Positions 29,387 to 39,669 of a DNA stretch of 64,000 nucleotides are shown here, piece after piece. Position 1 is the first letter of the stretch. Each line of letters opens with the position of its first letter. The DNA comes from Flectonema sp. DT1601 (Eukaryota; Euglenozoa; Diplonemea; Diplonemida; Diplonemidae): positions 310,001 to 374,000 of the forward strand of contig OZ025823.1 of NCBI GenBank assembly GCA_964019425.1, read 5' to 3'. The notes beneath the pieces are model-generated. The model did no database searches. It saw only the letters and a program-made list of their open reading frames with translations, and was not told where the DNA came from. A program made the translations under genes and the position numbers.

Positions 29387-30031
29387 TTATACAACTTTTT
29401 TTCGTGAACTTGGAGCTGTTTTCGGTCTTACATAAGGCGATGAGGATACCTTCCCGGTGACTTCAGAATTTGGAGTTAGGGGTCTTGTTGTTGATGTACC
29501 TGTTGAGTAAATACGAATTGGAGAAGGTGGCATTCCACAGGGATACCCATGTCTATCAGCTGTGCCATATGTCTTGTAATAACCGTATCGCTTGTTGTAC
29601 GGAGGGGTGAGAGTCCAAGCTCCAGAAAAACGCCCTTCAGTCCTCGACGAACAAGGACCAGGCGCACGTTTTGTTGTCGGGTCAACCGCTAGAGCTGACA
29701 GTGGAAGGTTAGGGTGATTAACTTTGTTGTTTAATCTTCGTTTTGGATTTTGTTCGTTTTGTTTGGTTTTTGTTTTTCTGACTCCCCAAGCACCAAACGT
29801 GTAAACACCTTTATTATTACTCATATTCTTTAATGGATCATATTGATCAGTTCTTCTTAATAGACCAGGATAATAATGATAACCAGACTGTTCACAGTCA
29901 TCACTTACTTCATTTCTTTTCGATTCATCAAAAACTTCATCGTCAACGGCTACTAATTCCGCACCAACAGCGGGATCGATGTAAGCCCGTTTTGGAGAAC
30001 GCCCTGCAGACATCTTCAATGCGGGTTGCAT
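29387..30031 (-). CDS. unknown basic Tyr/Pro/Gly-rich protein (214 aa)
   Basis: The ATG at 30031 (MQPALKMSAG) is preceded by AATTCCAG plus one base, so a splice acceptor abuts the start. A second ATG lies six codons in. The protein has no TM or signal peptide. It is basic, with short aromatic motifs (SGYHYYPGLL, YTFGAWGV, RFSGAWTLTPPYNKRYGYY) and a C-terminal PYVRPKTAPSSRKK. Such scattered Pro/Tyr/Gly motifs are common in axonemal microtubule-inner proteins, but I cannot name one, so a cytoskeletal role is only a guess. Confidence 0.65.
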   Translation of the reverse strand: MQPALKMSAGRSPKRAYIDPAVGAELVAVDDEVFDESKRNEVSDDCEQSGYHYYPGLLRRTDQYDPLKNMSNNKGVYTFGAWGVRKTKTKQNEQNPKRRLNNKVNHPNLPLSALAVDPTTKRAPGPCSSRTEGRFSGAWTLTPPYNKRYGYYKTYGTADRHGYPCGMPPSPIRIYSTGTSTTRPLTPNSEVTGKVSSSPYVRPKTAPSSRKKVV

Positions 30032-31161
30032 TCTGGAATTTAAAAAAAAAAGATTTTTTTTTTTTTTTTTTTTTTCATCAATTCAAAGTAAAGAATAGCA
30101 GCATGGCAATAACAATTTTACTTATTAACTAAACCAATCATAGGTCAGCATAGGGTTACACAAAAAACTTTTTTTTTCTTCTTTTCTTTTTTTTTTTTGA
30201 AGACGCGCTCCGCAACCACAAGTAACAGCAGTTCACTTTTTTTTTTTTTTTTTTTTACTTTTGGTTTTCCTTTTTTTGTTTGTTTCTTTTACTGTTTTTA
30301 CTTTGACTCATTTCTTTGGAGTCGTACTTGATGATGTGGTTCAACTTTTTTCCCCTCTCTCTTCCCTTTCCTTTTGTTTTTCTTTCTTATTTTGCCTCCA
30401 ACGGTCAATGCTATGCGAGAACATAAGCGACGCATGACGACTACAAGTCAGACGGTGTAAGTCTTTTTTTTTTTTTTTTTTTTTTAAATTCCAAGGTAAA
30501 CCAGGAAAAATTGTCATGAAGTTTGGTTCTCGTCTAGGCTAGCCTCACACAGGGCAATTCATAGCGATAATGTTCCTCTAGAAACAGTTACTTATTTAAA
30601 GTTAAACGACTAAGAGGAGGGGAAAAAAAAAAAAGAACTTTTGCTGTCTGATAACAAGATGATTGGGGACTACTAATTTTGATTAAAAAGAAAAACGCCA
30701 TCAGGCGTGCGTACTGTCCTTATGTGGTAACCAGCAGGTACCGTTTATTTTACTTAATTTAATCCCCTTAGAACGGCAGACTTCAGATATACGAGGCTCC
30801 AGAAATTTGCGATTTCTTTGTTCTCTTTTTTTTAAAAAAAAATTTTTTTTTTTATATCTTCTTTTCGTTTTATTAATTGAGGAAACTGATATTATTATTT
30901 TTTTTTTTTTTAAACCTTTTTTTTTTGTGTATTATTACATTCGCACTGGTACAATTTGCGATTTTTTTTCTTTTTTTTCCTCTTCTTTTTGTTTATTTCT
31001 TTTCTATTTTAAACCAAAACAATTTAAAAAAAAAAAAAAACACCAAATAATGAGTAAAACACGTGTTCTTCTAACTCTGAAGGTGAGAGATGGACACGCT
31101 CTTTTACTCACAATATAATGCGCTTTCAAAAAAAAAAAAAAAAAAAAAAACAGATTATTAT

Positions 31162-31193
<32 letters not shown>

Positions 31194-31315
31194 CCCCCCT
31201 CCCTTTCCTCCCACTCAATACCTCCTGAGAGGAAATCTTCGACTGGTGAAAACGTCATGAAGCGTTGGATATACGCAGAAAGTGATTAAAGACTCAATGA
31301 AAGAGACATTACACT
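30032..31315. other. 1.3 kb intergenic region, homopolymer-rich
   Basis: T runs lie near 30056, 30236, 30464, 30900 and 31170, and A runs near 31024 and 31128. Two short perfect inverted repeats occur: AGGCTAGCCT at 30536-30545 and ACGCC-ATCA-GGCGT at 30695-30708. I see no gene. Confidence 0.65.
30033..30060 (-). promoter_or_regulatory. putative splice acceptor of the 214-aa gene
   Basis: On the minus strand a T10 tract and AAATTCCAG end one base before the ATG at 30031. This is a pyrimidine tract plus AG, as used for trans-splicing of leader exons or for a 5'UTR intron. Which of the two applies cannot be told from the window. Confidence 0.45.
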
Positions 31316-32128
31316 CTATTTTCCAGGTAAGAAACTCCACGACTTAGGTTTCTCAGACGTCTGCTGTGAAGGAAACGGTCCTTGAGACGATATGTTGTAC
31401 GACTCGGTTATCATGTTTTTATAAATATCAGCGTCTTCCGGGTATGCTGGCATACCATTTTTGTCTAGAAGAGTAAAATGAATACAAGATAAATATTCAG
31501 CAAGTAATTCGCTGTGATTCGAACCTGTTGCACGACTTTGTATTGAAGTAATTAAATCACGGTAAAGATATTGGGATTCTATGCCATGATCATAGACTAA
31601 GTACGATCCGTGGACAATTCTTCTTAATGTTTGCTCTGCTGTGAGTCCTTCAGCTGATAGTATTTCTGGATGGAATTCCAATAGAAATTCAAATAAGCTA
31701 TCATCGTATCCGTTCAGCTGTTTTTTTCTAAATTCTGATACCAATTGTTGTTTTTGATCGTCGATTAAGAGGTCGAAACACAACCTCAGCGGATGCCATT
31801 TCCTAGGAAAGGCATGGTCCAGGAATTGTAAAAACTTATACATTTCACTCATATACCACATCACTGAAAAGAACAACATCCACCCCAAACTAGCAAGCAA
31901 TACTCCCAACATCACTAATATGTTAGGATACTTCCTCCGACGAACAACACCCTCAAGCGCTGGTTGAGCATGTTGGTCATAGTCCCTTCTCTCAGCTGAA
32001 CCTGCGTTAAAAAACCGACTTCTCAGTTGTCGACTACGTACCAACAATCCACTCGGTAGACTCTTAGCTGTTATAAGCCTGCGACTGCTATTACGAAGGA
32101 CGGTATTTCCCCAACTACCTGCCCCCAT
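31316..32128 (-). CDS. single-TM protein, possibly mitochondrial (270 aa)
   Basis: The start is the ATG at 32128. Residues 1-65 are rich in Arg and Ser and almost free of acid up to about 45, like a mitochondrial presequence (SSRRLITAKSLPSGLLVRSR). One TM segment covers about 72-94 (ILVMLGVLLASLGWMLFFSV). The remaining 175 residues are a soluble helical domain (DLLIDDQKQQLVSEFRKKQ; EYLSCIHFTLLDKNG). MGAG at the start could alternatively be myristoylated. No family recognised. Confidence 0.68.
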   Translation of the reverse strand: MGAGSWGNTVLRNSSRRLITAKSLPSGLLVRSRQLRSRFFNAGSAERRDYDQHAQPALEGVVRRRKYPNILVMLGVLLASLGWMLFFSVMWYMSEMYKFLQFLDHAFPRKWHPLRLCFDLLIDDQKQQLVSEFRKKQLNGYDDSLFEFLLEFHPEILSAEGLTAEQTLRRIVHGSYLVYDHGIESQYLYRDLITSIQSRATGSNHSELLAEYLSCIHFTLLDKNGMPAYPEDADIYKNMITESYNISSQGPFPSQQTSEKPKSWSFLPGK

Positions 32129-33026
32129 TTTATAGAATGGTTGTACAAAGACTAATTAAAAGATAAAAAATTAAACAACATTTGTGTAAACAAACATACT
32201 CAAAAGAATCTTAAAATGTGTCTTTCCATTTGTTTCTTTTTAAAGACTTCTTTACTATTAAAATCAGTAGTTTTTTTTTTTTTTTTTTGTTCGTTCTTCT
32301 TCTTTCTCATCAGAAGTCTTTCTCACATACTTTTTTTTTTTTTTTTTTTTTCCCCCCCGTCTTGTTGGGATGCTCAGAACGATATCTTAATTTAGGTTTA
32401 AAAAAAAAAAAGGGTTTTTTAAAAAAAAAAAATAATTATTTTTTTATTTTTTTTCTTCTAATTTTAAAAAAAGAAAGAAAGAAATAAAACTCGTAGTCGT
32501 ACCCCTCTCCCCTGAAATGAATGAAGCTGGGACGACCAGACAGCAGGATGTGGCTACAGTAGTCGGTATTTGACATATGTCTTTATCTCGTAAACTATAA
32601 CTTAAAGAAAAAACGGAATGCGTCAGTGCGCGTTTTTCCAGAATGTGTTCGGCAACTTCAACGCTGATACACATGTAGTAGTTAACATCAAATCGTTTTT
32701 TTTTTTTTTTTTCCATTCCCCCCCAGCCAACGATATTGCTCTTATAGGTTACTTTTGGCAATAGACAACACACACACACGGAACAAGAAACTTAAAAAAA
32801 GAAAAATAAAAATAACACCAAATAAGAAATCTCGTTTCTTAAACAACCTAAAATACAGAAGACAAAGACGAACCTCATTATTGTTAAGTTTTCAATCGGA
32901 CATGAGTAAGGTTAGATTAGCAGAGCACCCACTTGAAGAAAGAAGATGAAGTTAAGAATGGAATATGTCTGCAGTGAGACTGCTAACTACGACAATTAGA
33001 ATACCTTATGCAACATGCCTGGTGCA
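32129..33026. other. 0.9 kb intergenic region, homopolymer-rich
   Basis: T runs lie near 32270, 32332 and 32699, A runs near 32400 and 32420, and a short CA repeat near 32768. The only long frames are low-complexity. No gene seen. Confidence 0.65.
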
Positions 33027-35633
33027 TTAAATCTCGAACCTGTCTCCAATAACTACCTGTGGACGAGGGTGTCGAGTACTTGGCAGCAACCCTCCTAATG
33101 AGAAGATAGCATCAAACACCATCACTGAAAGAGGTAGAGGGTGCTTTATGAGCATTTTTCCGTTTTCAGGGTGTTCAGGAGGGACGTAGTTTTCGGCGTT
33201 GATAGCAGGGTTAGGAAGTGGTCGACGTACTTCTCTATTCATAGTGATTCCTGTTACGTCATCAGTTTCACGTGAGAATTCAACGTAATAATCAGAACCA
33301 GCCTTTACTACAGCAGGAGGTGCTGTACTCTCACCCGCCTTTATAATTGTTGTGCTGACTTCTTCAGTTTGTGTCTTTTTACGAAGTTCTGATACCTGTT
33401 CTTCGAGTTCCGCAATTTTATTTATTTGGTTTTCGTTCTCGTGTTCGAGACGGTTCTGGTGAGTTAAATGACGCTCACGCTCTCGAAACCATTCTCGTTC
33501 CTTAACATTTGCCTGATGAAGCTTTGACGTATAATCCTGCATGACTGCAGAGTAGTTTGGATCGGAGAGTTGAGATGAGGCAAGTTGAGTTTCAAGCTGT
33601 TCATTGCGAGCAACCAATGCGTTTAAATTATCAATGTCAGTATCACTACCCTGACGTGATGCTAATTCACCTGTGAGTTTAACAACTTGTGTTTCTAAGT
33701 GAGTAATACGTTCAGCTTGTCCTCCATTCATCATTTCTGTTAGACTTTGCTTCAATGCATTTCTTTCATTTATTAATCCGTCTGTGTTCGATCCGTTCAA
33801 CTCTCTCTCTTGTAACTTTTCTGCTAGTCTTTCATTCTCACTGTTTAAAGCTTTTGATTCTGCTTCAAACTTTTGAACTGAACTATTAAGTTCAGCAATT
33901 TGTTTGGCATCACTTTCTTTGTCGGCAGAAGAGGAGTTGTTTTGTAATACGAGAATTAGATTATCTCTTTCTTGTATTTTTCGTTCATATTCTGCTGTTT
34001 GGACTTGATCAACAGAACCAGTGCTGGTGTTTAGTTTTCCGTATAATTCAGAGAGCTCAGCAGTTAGTAATGAAATCTTATTTTCTTGTTCTGCTACTAC
34101 CGCGACCTGTTCTCTAATTCGACTCTCATACTGATCAGATACATCAGCGATACTTGAAGGTACTTGTGATAAAGCCTGTTGCTGTTTTAGTATGGTATTC
34201 TCACCAACTAGTGTAGAGATCTGTTTCTGGTATTCTGTCACGTTGGGAGATGCTGCAGTCGCAAGTTGTACTTCGTCTTTTAGGGAACTAATTACATCAT
34301 CGTAGTTTCTTCTGATAGAACCAATCTCTTGTTCCTTTTGCTGAAGTTGATATTTACAGGACTGTAATTCTGCTGACAAGCTGGGGTCGGATAGCTGCTG
34401 TCGTAGCATATCTGATTCGGTAGTCAGTCGCTTTACAGTTTCTTCATTCTGTTGGTTTTGTGCAGTCATTTGCTGAGAACTGTTGAGGCTCTCGTTGCGT
34501 AAGTTTGTTACTTCCGCAGTAAGTTCATTTATTGTATTATTATATTGTTGTGCTATCTCTGAAGTTAACATTACTCGTTGATGTTCCGCCTCTCTACTCT
34601 GCGAGAGATTCTTGTCACACATCTCTTGGTAGAGGGTTTCCCACTTTGCGGTTTCCGCCTTCGCCATTTGGTAGTCTTCTGACTTTGTTCCGAAGAGTTC
34701 TTTTTTCTTATCATCGAGTTCTTTTTCTAATTGTTCTATTTTCTGTGCGTATTGTTGTAGAAGTTCAGAAGTATCAACAGCAGTATTCTGAGCAGCAGGT
34801 GAAGGAGGTTCTTCAGGAAGGTTTCTACCTGATCTCCAGTCACTCAGAGCTGCTCTTCCTCTTTGAATAAAATGATCCCTCCGTTCAGTCCCACTGACTG
34901 GATCTCCATTTGTAAAATGATGACCATTCAATGAATGTGGTTGAGTTCCGTTCATAAGTTCACGTTGCTGTGAAGGAAGCTCTTCTTGAGCAGCTTCAGC
35001 CACAACAGGTAATATAGAGTTGGTTGGCTGTAGATGTTGTTGGTAATTATGTTGTTCCATAGTTGCTGGTACATGAGATACGATTGCTTGCGATATTCCA
35101 TCCGAAGACAATTGAGGAACACTCGGTTCTATCACTTCAGGAGGAAGTGACTCCAAAACATTTGCGTCATTAGGTTGATTAATTCCGTCTAGAAAAGGAT
35201 TATTATTATTCAAATTAGTCCTTTGATGTTGTGGTTGAGGTAAGAATGGATTATTCGGAAGCTCTGCAGTCTTCATGTAGCTGGGGACTTGTTGAGTGAA
35301 TTGTGACAGTCCACCTCCAGCAACTGGGAGAGTCGGATCAGGTCTTTGGTGTAGAATTGGTTCATATTTGTTACCATCTGACTGTCCCAACACTGGAGGA
35401 TCCATAGTCGAAAGTACAGAATTAGTCGTTTGATTCTCCCTCGGGATAGGACTCAAATCCATAGTCGTGTCATTCTGTGAAGAACTGAACGTGTGCTGCG
35501 ATGCTTGCAGAGCAATAGGCTGACTGTCAGGCATCACTGCACCCAACAACTTCTGAAAATCATCACTGAATCCAGGTGCAGCCGAAAACTGAGGTCCCGC
35601 CCAAAGCTCCTCCTGTTCGGCGAACCCCGCCAT
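33027..35633 (-). CDS. long coiled-coil protein (868 aa)
   Basis: The start is the ATG at 35633 (MAGFAEQEELW). Residues 1-290 are disordered and rich in Asn, Pro and Gln with repeated NNPFL (PNNPFLPQ, NNNNPFLDG); NPF is the ligand of EH domains in endocytic proteins, which may or may not be relevant. Residues about 290-765 are an almost continuous coiled coil. The C-terminal 100 residues look folded (VVKAGSDYYVEFSRETDD; PLPLSVMVFDAIFSLGG). No TM or signal peptide is evident. I infer a cytoskeletal or trafficking scaffold; no family is recognised. Confidence 0.75.
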   Translation of the reverse strand: MAGFAEQEELWAGPQFSAAPGFSDDFQKLLGAVMPDSQPIALQASQHTFSSSQNDTTMDLSPIPRENQTTNSVLSTMDPPVLGQSDGNKYEPILHQRPDPTLPVAGGGLSQFTQQVPSYMKTAELPNNPFLPQPQHQRTNLNNNNPFLDGINQPNDANVLESLPPEVIEPSVPQLSSDGISQAIVSHVPATMEQHNYQQHLQPTNSILPVVAEAAQEELPSQQRELMNGTQPHSLNGHHFTNGDPVSGTERRDHFIQRGRAALSDWRSGRNLPEEPPSPAAQNTAVDTSELLQQYAQKIEQLEKELDDKKKELFGTKSEDYQMAKAETAKWETLYQEMCDKNLSQSREAEHQRVMLTSEIAQQYNNTINELTAEVTNLRNESLNSSQQMTAQNQQNEETVKRLTTESDMLRQQLSDPSLSAELQSCKYQLQQKEQEIGSIRRNYDDVISSLKDEVQLATAASPNVTEYQKQISTLVGENTILKQQQALSQVPSSIADVSDQYESRIREQVAVVAEQENKISLLTAELSELYGKLNTSTGSVDQVQTAEYERKIQERDNLILVLQNNSSSADKESDAKQIAELNSSVQKFEAESKALNSENERLAEKLQERELNGSNTDGLINERNALKQSLTEMMNGGQAERITHLETQVVKLTGELASRQGSDTDIDNLNALVARNEQLETQLASSQLSDPNYSAVMQDYTSKLHQANVKEREWFRERERHLTHQNRLEHENENQINKIAELEEQVSELRKKTQTEEVSTTIIKAGESTAPPAVVKAGSDYYVEFSRETDDVTGITMNREVRRPLPNPAINAENYVPPEHPENGKMLIKHPLPLSVMVFDAIFSLGGLLPSTRHPRPQVVIGDRFEI

Positions 35634-35987
35634 TTTTTATCTTTTTGGGAGCACTGTGTTTGTCATATAATGTTATAAACAAAAAGCCGCATCTGAAAAG
35701 CAACGCCAGACCATATCAACAAGTTAAGATTTGAATAAGTAATCAGTTCATCACATCATGTTGAGATTCTGTAAAAGTGTAAAACAGAAACATTAGTAAG
35801 TTGTTTACAAAACCAATTAAAAAACTTCATCGTACTTGATTCAATGAAACAGTAGCTACTCCCGTATAGTTAAGATTCTGTACGTTAGTTGGAGATGTTT
35901 ACTCAAAAACTCAGATATCGATCGTGAGAGAGATCTGTGAGGTTGTCAGATAGAAGTAGAAAGTAACTCATTGTTAGTGTTATAATT
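35634..35987. other. 354-bp intergenic region
   Basis: No gene or repeat seen; AT-rich with few homopolymer runs. The RMDN-like frame could be extended into it by a short intron (AAG/GTAAAA to CTCACAG), a possibility noted and not adopted. Confidence 0.5.
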
Positions 35988-36614
35988 TTACCTTGCACTA
36001 CACTCATCGTGTGTTAACGTTTCGAGAATACTTCTGTGATTGTATTTATAATTCTTACAAACGTCAAACCATTCCTTTGCTTTCTCTCCCTGATCAGACA
36101 GTCGGTAAGCCTCAGCGATGTACAATGAACGATGTATAGTCGGGTTAGTATTATAAGCTTTCTGAAGGTATGGAAGAGCTTCCTCGGTATTAGCTGCTGC
36201 AGGGTACTCATGACCTGCTACTTTAGATAAGAACCTTTGCCACCATGTAACATGTGAGGAAAGCATCGTTCTTCCTATTATTTCATTGTAGTCGGCGTTT
36301 TCTGGATCTGCGATCGCTAACTGTCCAACTCGCTCTTTCAATTTCCAGTTTGCATCCATCATATTTTCTCCCAATGGTCCCATGGAAACAACTCTTGCCA
36401 TGTGAACCCAGGCGCTTAGACATGCTTCACTTTTATCCCAGCACTTGTCAGCTGCAGCAAGTCCCTTGGTCAAGATCAGGTCTCTGAAGGCACTGCGTTC
36501 TATTTTATTTGATACTTCCACAGATTTAATAGCGAAATCACATGCATCAGATTTTCCAGCATCGAAATCATCAGAAACACTCCTCCAGCTTCGATATAAT
36601 TTATTGCGGTTCAT
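35988..36614 (-). CDS. RMDN-like TPR protein (regulator of microtubule dynamics family)
   Basis: The protein has 208 aa from the ATG at 36614. Helical TPR-like repeats are spread throughout: CDFAIKSVEVSNKIE, ACLSAWVHMARVV, LAIADPENADYNEIIGR, EALPYLQKAYNTNPTIHRSLYIAEAYRLSDQGEKAKEWFDVCKNY. The layout fits the RMDN1-3/FAM82 family: 'ENADYNEIIGR', a WWQRFLSKVAG stretch where human proteins have W.E, then a last pair of TPRs ending soon after the final helix. These proteins associate with microtubules or with mitochondrial-ER contacts. There is no TM segment, as in RMDN1. Confidence 0.6.
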   Translation of the reverse strand: MNRNKLYRSWRSVSDDFDAGKSDACDFAIKSVEVSNKIERSAFRDLILTKGLAAADKCWDKSEACLSAWVHMARVVSMGPLGENMMDANWKLKERVGQLAIADPENADYNEIIGRTMLSSHVTWWQRFLSKVAGHEYPAAANTEEALPYLQKAYNTNPTIHRSLYIAEAYRLSDQGEKAKEWFDVCKNYKYNHRSILETLTHDECSAR

Positions 36615-37409
36615 TATTTGACGTAATTTCTTTCCTATAAGAAAAACTGTTATAAATGTCAGTAGACAAACACAAAACTCATTCTACAGTTTTAGAAACA
36701 AACACCTTAAACCTCTTGAAGGAGAAGATTGAAAACCTTTTTTTGTGCTACTTTCCTGAATCTTCAACGTGAGTAATAAGAATTCGAGAAAAGGAACAAA
36801 GAAAAAAAAAAAATGGGAAAAACAAAACAAAACGCAAATTGACGAAATCAGGTAGGTGTAAAGCTATACCGAAAAACCTCTCTACGCTCAAAAAAAAAAA
36901 AAACATTACACGAACATACCAAAAAATGAATAATCGGGTTTTCCTGAGAACTGTGAGGGGAGGTAATCAAAAACAACGTGTTGTAAAAATTCACAGCACA
37001 TCAGTATGGAATGTCTTTATTTTTTTTAAATATTGACAACACAAGAACTTACTACCCGCAGACGGAAGGATAGATCAAAATAATATGCATTATGAAGTCT
37101 TTCTTGGATATTTGTAGATGTTTCGGACCGATGTTTCTTGTCATGACCCCAGTGAACATGTCAAGGCTAATCTGACCTTGTAATCTATTTTTCAAGCGTT
37201 TGCAGACCTGCATAAGATAAAGTACCAAAAAAAAAAAAAAAAAAAAAAAAAAGTTTAAATTTTTTAATGGGCAAAAAAAAAAAAAAGCAACAAAACAGAA
37301 ATAACTACTTGTGAGCAATTTTTACTGTCAGTGAGAGTCTCGATTTCTTTTTTGAAAAAATTCGCGATTTGTATAATTAAATACTTACGAAACGGGACAA
37401 TGCACTTCC

Positions 37410-37440
<31 letters not shown>

Positions 37441-37840
37441 ACCAGAAGCTTCGGTAGCCTTCTCGGAATGCGGTACAAAGGTACAAGAAAAAAAAATAAC
37501 TTCAAAGAAAAAGAAAGACATCTTGTTGGAAAACAAGCATCCGACTCCATCTTCCAAATCACCAGACAACAAGGCACACACGAGGAACACTTCCTACATA
37601 GGCATTTTTGAAAAACGAAAATGGGAAAATTAGACTGCGCAATTTCGAGCCTGGGACATTTATCTTGGGTGGTTGACTCACCCAACGGACTGACGGTGCA
37701 GCACAACACAACAGTTTCCGTGGGACAAAAAAAAAAAAAAGATTTTGTCTTAATGTGTAAATGTAAAAAGAAAAACTTATCAACTTTCCTAAAAGTACTG
37801 CCCACAACTTACTGCATAAAGCCATAAAGAATTATTCATA
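36615..37840. other. 1.2 kb intergenic region left of the transposon
   Basis: A runs lie near 37227 (26 bases), 37273, 37410 (about 30) and 37727. No credible gene. It ends with the TA target site at 37839-37840. Confidence 0.6.
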
Positions 37841-38032
37841 TGAGGCGGCGCAGAAACCCCCCCCCCCCAATTTTTACCAGGCTATTCTGTGGGCACCTAA
37901 TACCCAATCCGAGCTCACCACCCCACGAAAATACTATCCAAAAAACTCAAATCCGGTACTGGGGCATCCTCTAACTGCTCACCAGTTTCAAAATTCTATA
38001 TTTTTTGACTGTTTCTGGTACTTTTGCCTTGT
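37841..38032 (+). repeat. left terminal inverted repeat
   Basis: It begins TGAGGCGGCGCAGAAAC, then C12 and AATTTTTACCAGGCTAT. It matches the reverse complement of 39423-39613 with scattered differences that increase inward. Confidence 0.88.
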
Positions 38033-39422
38033 GTCTCTGTTGGTTGCCCTCAAAATACTCAAAAACCAGCTTAGCAGCTACATTGCAGAAATTTGTTTAC
38101 ACCCTGGGTTCCTATGAAGACTGGAATGATAGGAACAGGAGAAGTGATGAGACAGGAGAATCATAGATCCCGTGAGAACTGCAGAGTACGATATCGGGTG
38201 GTGATTCTGAGTCACCCTTGCTGGCAGTGATGATTGAGCAATGTGAGCATGCTGTTCACAATAAGTACACCCTCAGGATTACTGGAGTTTTTCTAGAATC
38301 TATAGCCGCTTGAGGACGCTGCTACAAGCTCTATGTTCCAGTGGCTGGGGATAGCAGAAGTGAATAAGACTGGGATAGTAGTAGGAAAGGAATTGTGGAA
38401 GAATAGGGACAAGAAGGTGGAGTCAGTGGTTGCCTGTCAGTTGTAACACCTGACATGAAAAATCAAGTTCAATAAGAACTGGTAACCACTAGTGGTACCA
38501 TAATATAAAACTCCTCCAAGTATCAAAAAAAGGAGAGAGGCAGTTACTGTTACTGTTGAAAACATGATGACCTCGTATCAACTAGTCGATAATAACTCCC
38601 CTCTAAAAGACACTATCTCATACACACAGTACTGTTCTCTACCTGGAGTTGAGTTTCAGCAGTTACGACGCTGTACGAATGTGTGCAACTACCGTCTCAT
38701 CGACAAGAATCCATGAAAGAAGCTTGCCTGCCCGGCATCTTCAGTATTCGCCACATGTATCTGTGATGTTGACAGACGTAATGGGTGGATCTCTGGGGCC
38801 TTCAACATCATCGTAACTTCCTTCTGGCGCTCATAAAGTCCGAAGCTGAGAAGCGAACAACAATGAGAGGAATTATTGAAATAGATTCTCACATTGGAGA
38901 TAAGAGACATGTCAGGTGTATTGAGAAGATACATCTAATCCATCCTGGTGACTATATCATGACTCTGGATTATAAAGAAAAGGACTTCTAATGGCAGAAG
39001 GGCCAAATTCCCCTTTCTATCAACAGGGGAAATAGTCTGCTTGGATGTGTACTACATGAGCAGTTTGGAACTGAGGTTCAGTGTGGCCATAACAACTTCC
39101 TACTCCCACACATCAACCAGAATGCGATAGTAACGTATCCGGTTATGAATAAGTTCTTCTTGATGTCTGAGAATGATAAGATGATTCACTATTGGGCTGA
39201 TGCTGGTAGGCACCTTGAGAACACAACCGTCATCAGCCTGTTCTGTAAAATAGGTTGATCAGCTTGGGTTAACTTTTTCCCTAGTCGGCATGGCAAGTCC
39301 GAATGTGATCAACACTTTGGCAATATCACATCTGTGCTGACACTCGAATCTAAATCGCAGGAAATCTGGGCCTTCAAGAAAAGCAAAATTTCAAACATAA
39401 TTTCTACCAGTGCTACACAGCT

Positions 39423-39613
39423 TACAAGGCACATGTTACTAGAAACAGTCAAAAAAGTGAAATTTTTAAACTGGTGGACAGTAAAAGGGTGCCCCAGTAC
39501 CGGATTTGAGTTTTTTGGATACTATTTTCGTGGGGTGGTGGGCTCGGATTGGGTGTTAGGTGCCCACGGGATAGCCTGGTAAAAATTGGGGGGGGGGTTT
39601 CTGCACATCCTCA
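39423..39613 (-). repeat. right terminal inverted repeat
   Basis: Read from the right end it is TGAGGATGTGCAGAAAC, then C10 and AATTTTTACCAGGCTAT, matching the left end. The outermost 110 bp are best conserved. Confidence 0.88.
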
Positions 39614-39669
39614 TATATATTGTTGTATCGGTGCATTCGGTAAAAGACGGTATAAAATGAATTTCTCTA

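Larger units (their letters stand above)
37841..39613 (+). mobile_element. decayed DNA transposon with long terminal inverted repeats
   Basis: The 1773-bp element starts TGAGG and ends CCTCA and is flanked by TA on both sides. Its ends are inverted repeats of about 190 bp (about 85-90% matching by eye). On the plus strand the interior translates in pieces to a DDE-type transposase: TLDYKEKD (Asp codon 38968), YWADAGRHLEN (39191-39223) and RHGKSECDQHFG (39286-39321), the last like the HGK.xxD motif of several eukaryotic transposases. At least two in-frame stops and frame changes break it (for example a TAA right after KEKDF), so it is not active. TA duplication suggests a Tc1/mariner-like or other TA-targeting group, but the family is unsettled. 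Confidence 0.88.

Noticed and set aside
35930-35990. Short intron extending the RMDN-like protein
   Set aside because: AAG/GTAAAA...CTCACAG would add about 24 residues, but the family normally ends where the present stop lies, so the simple model is kept.
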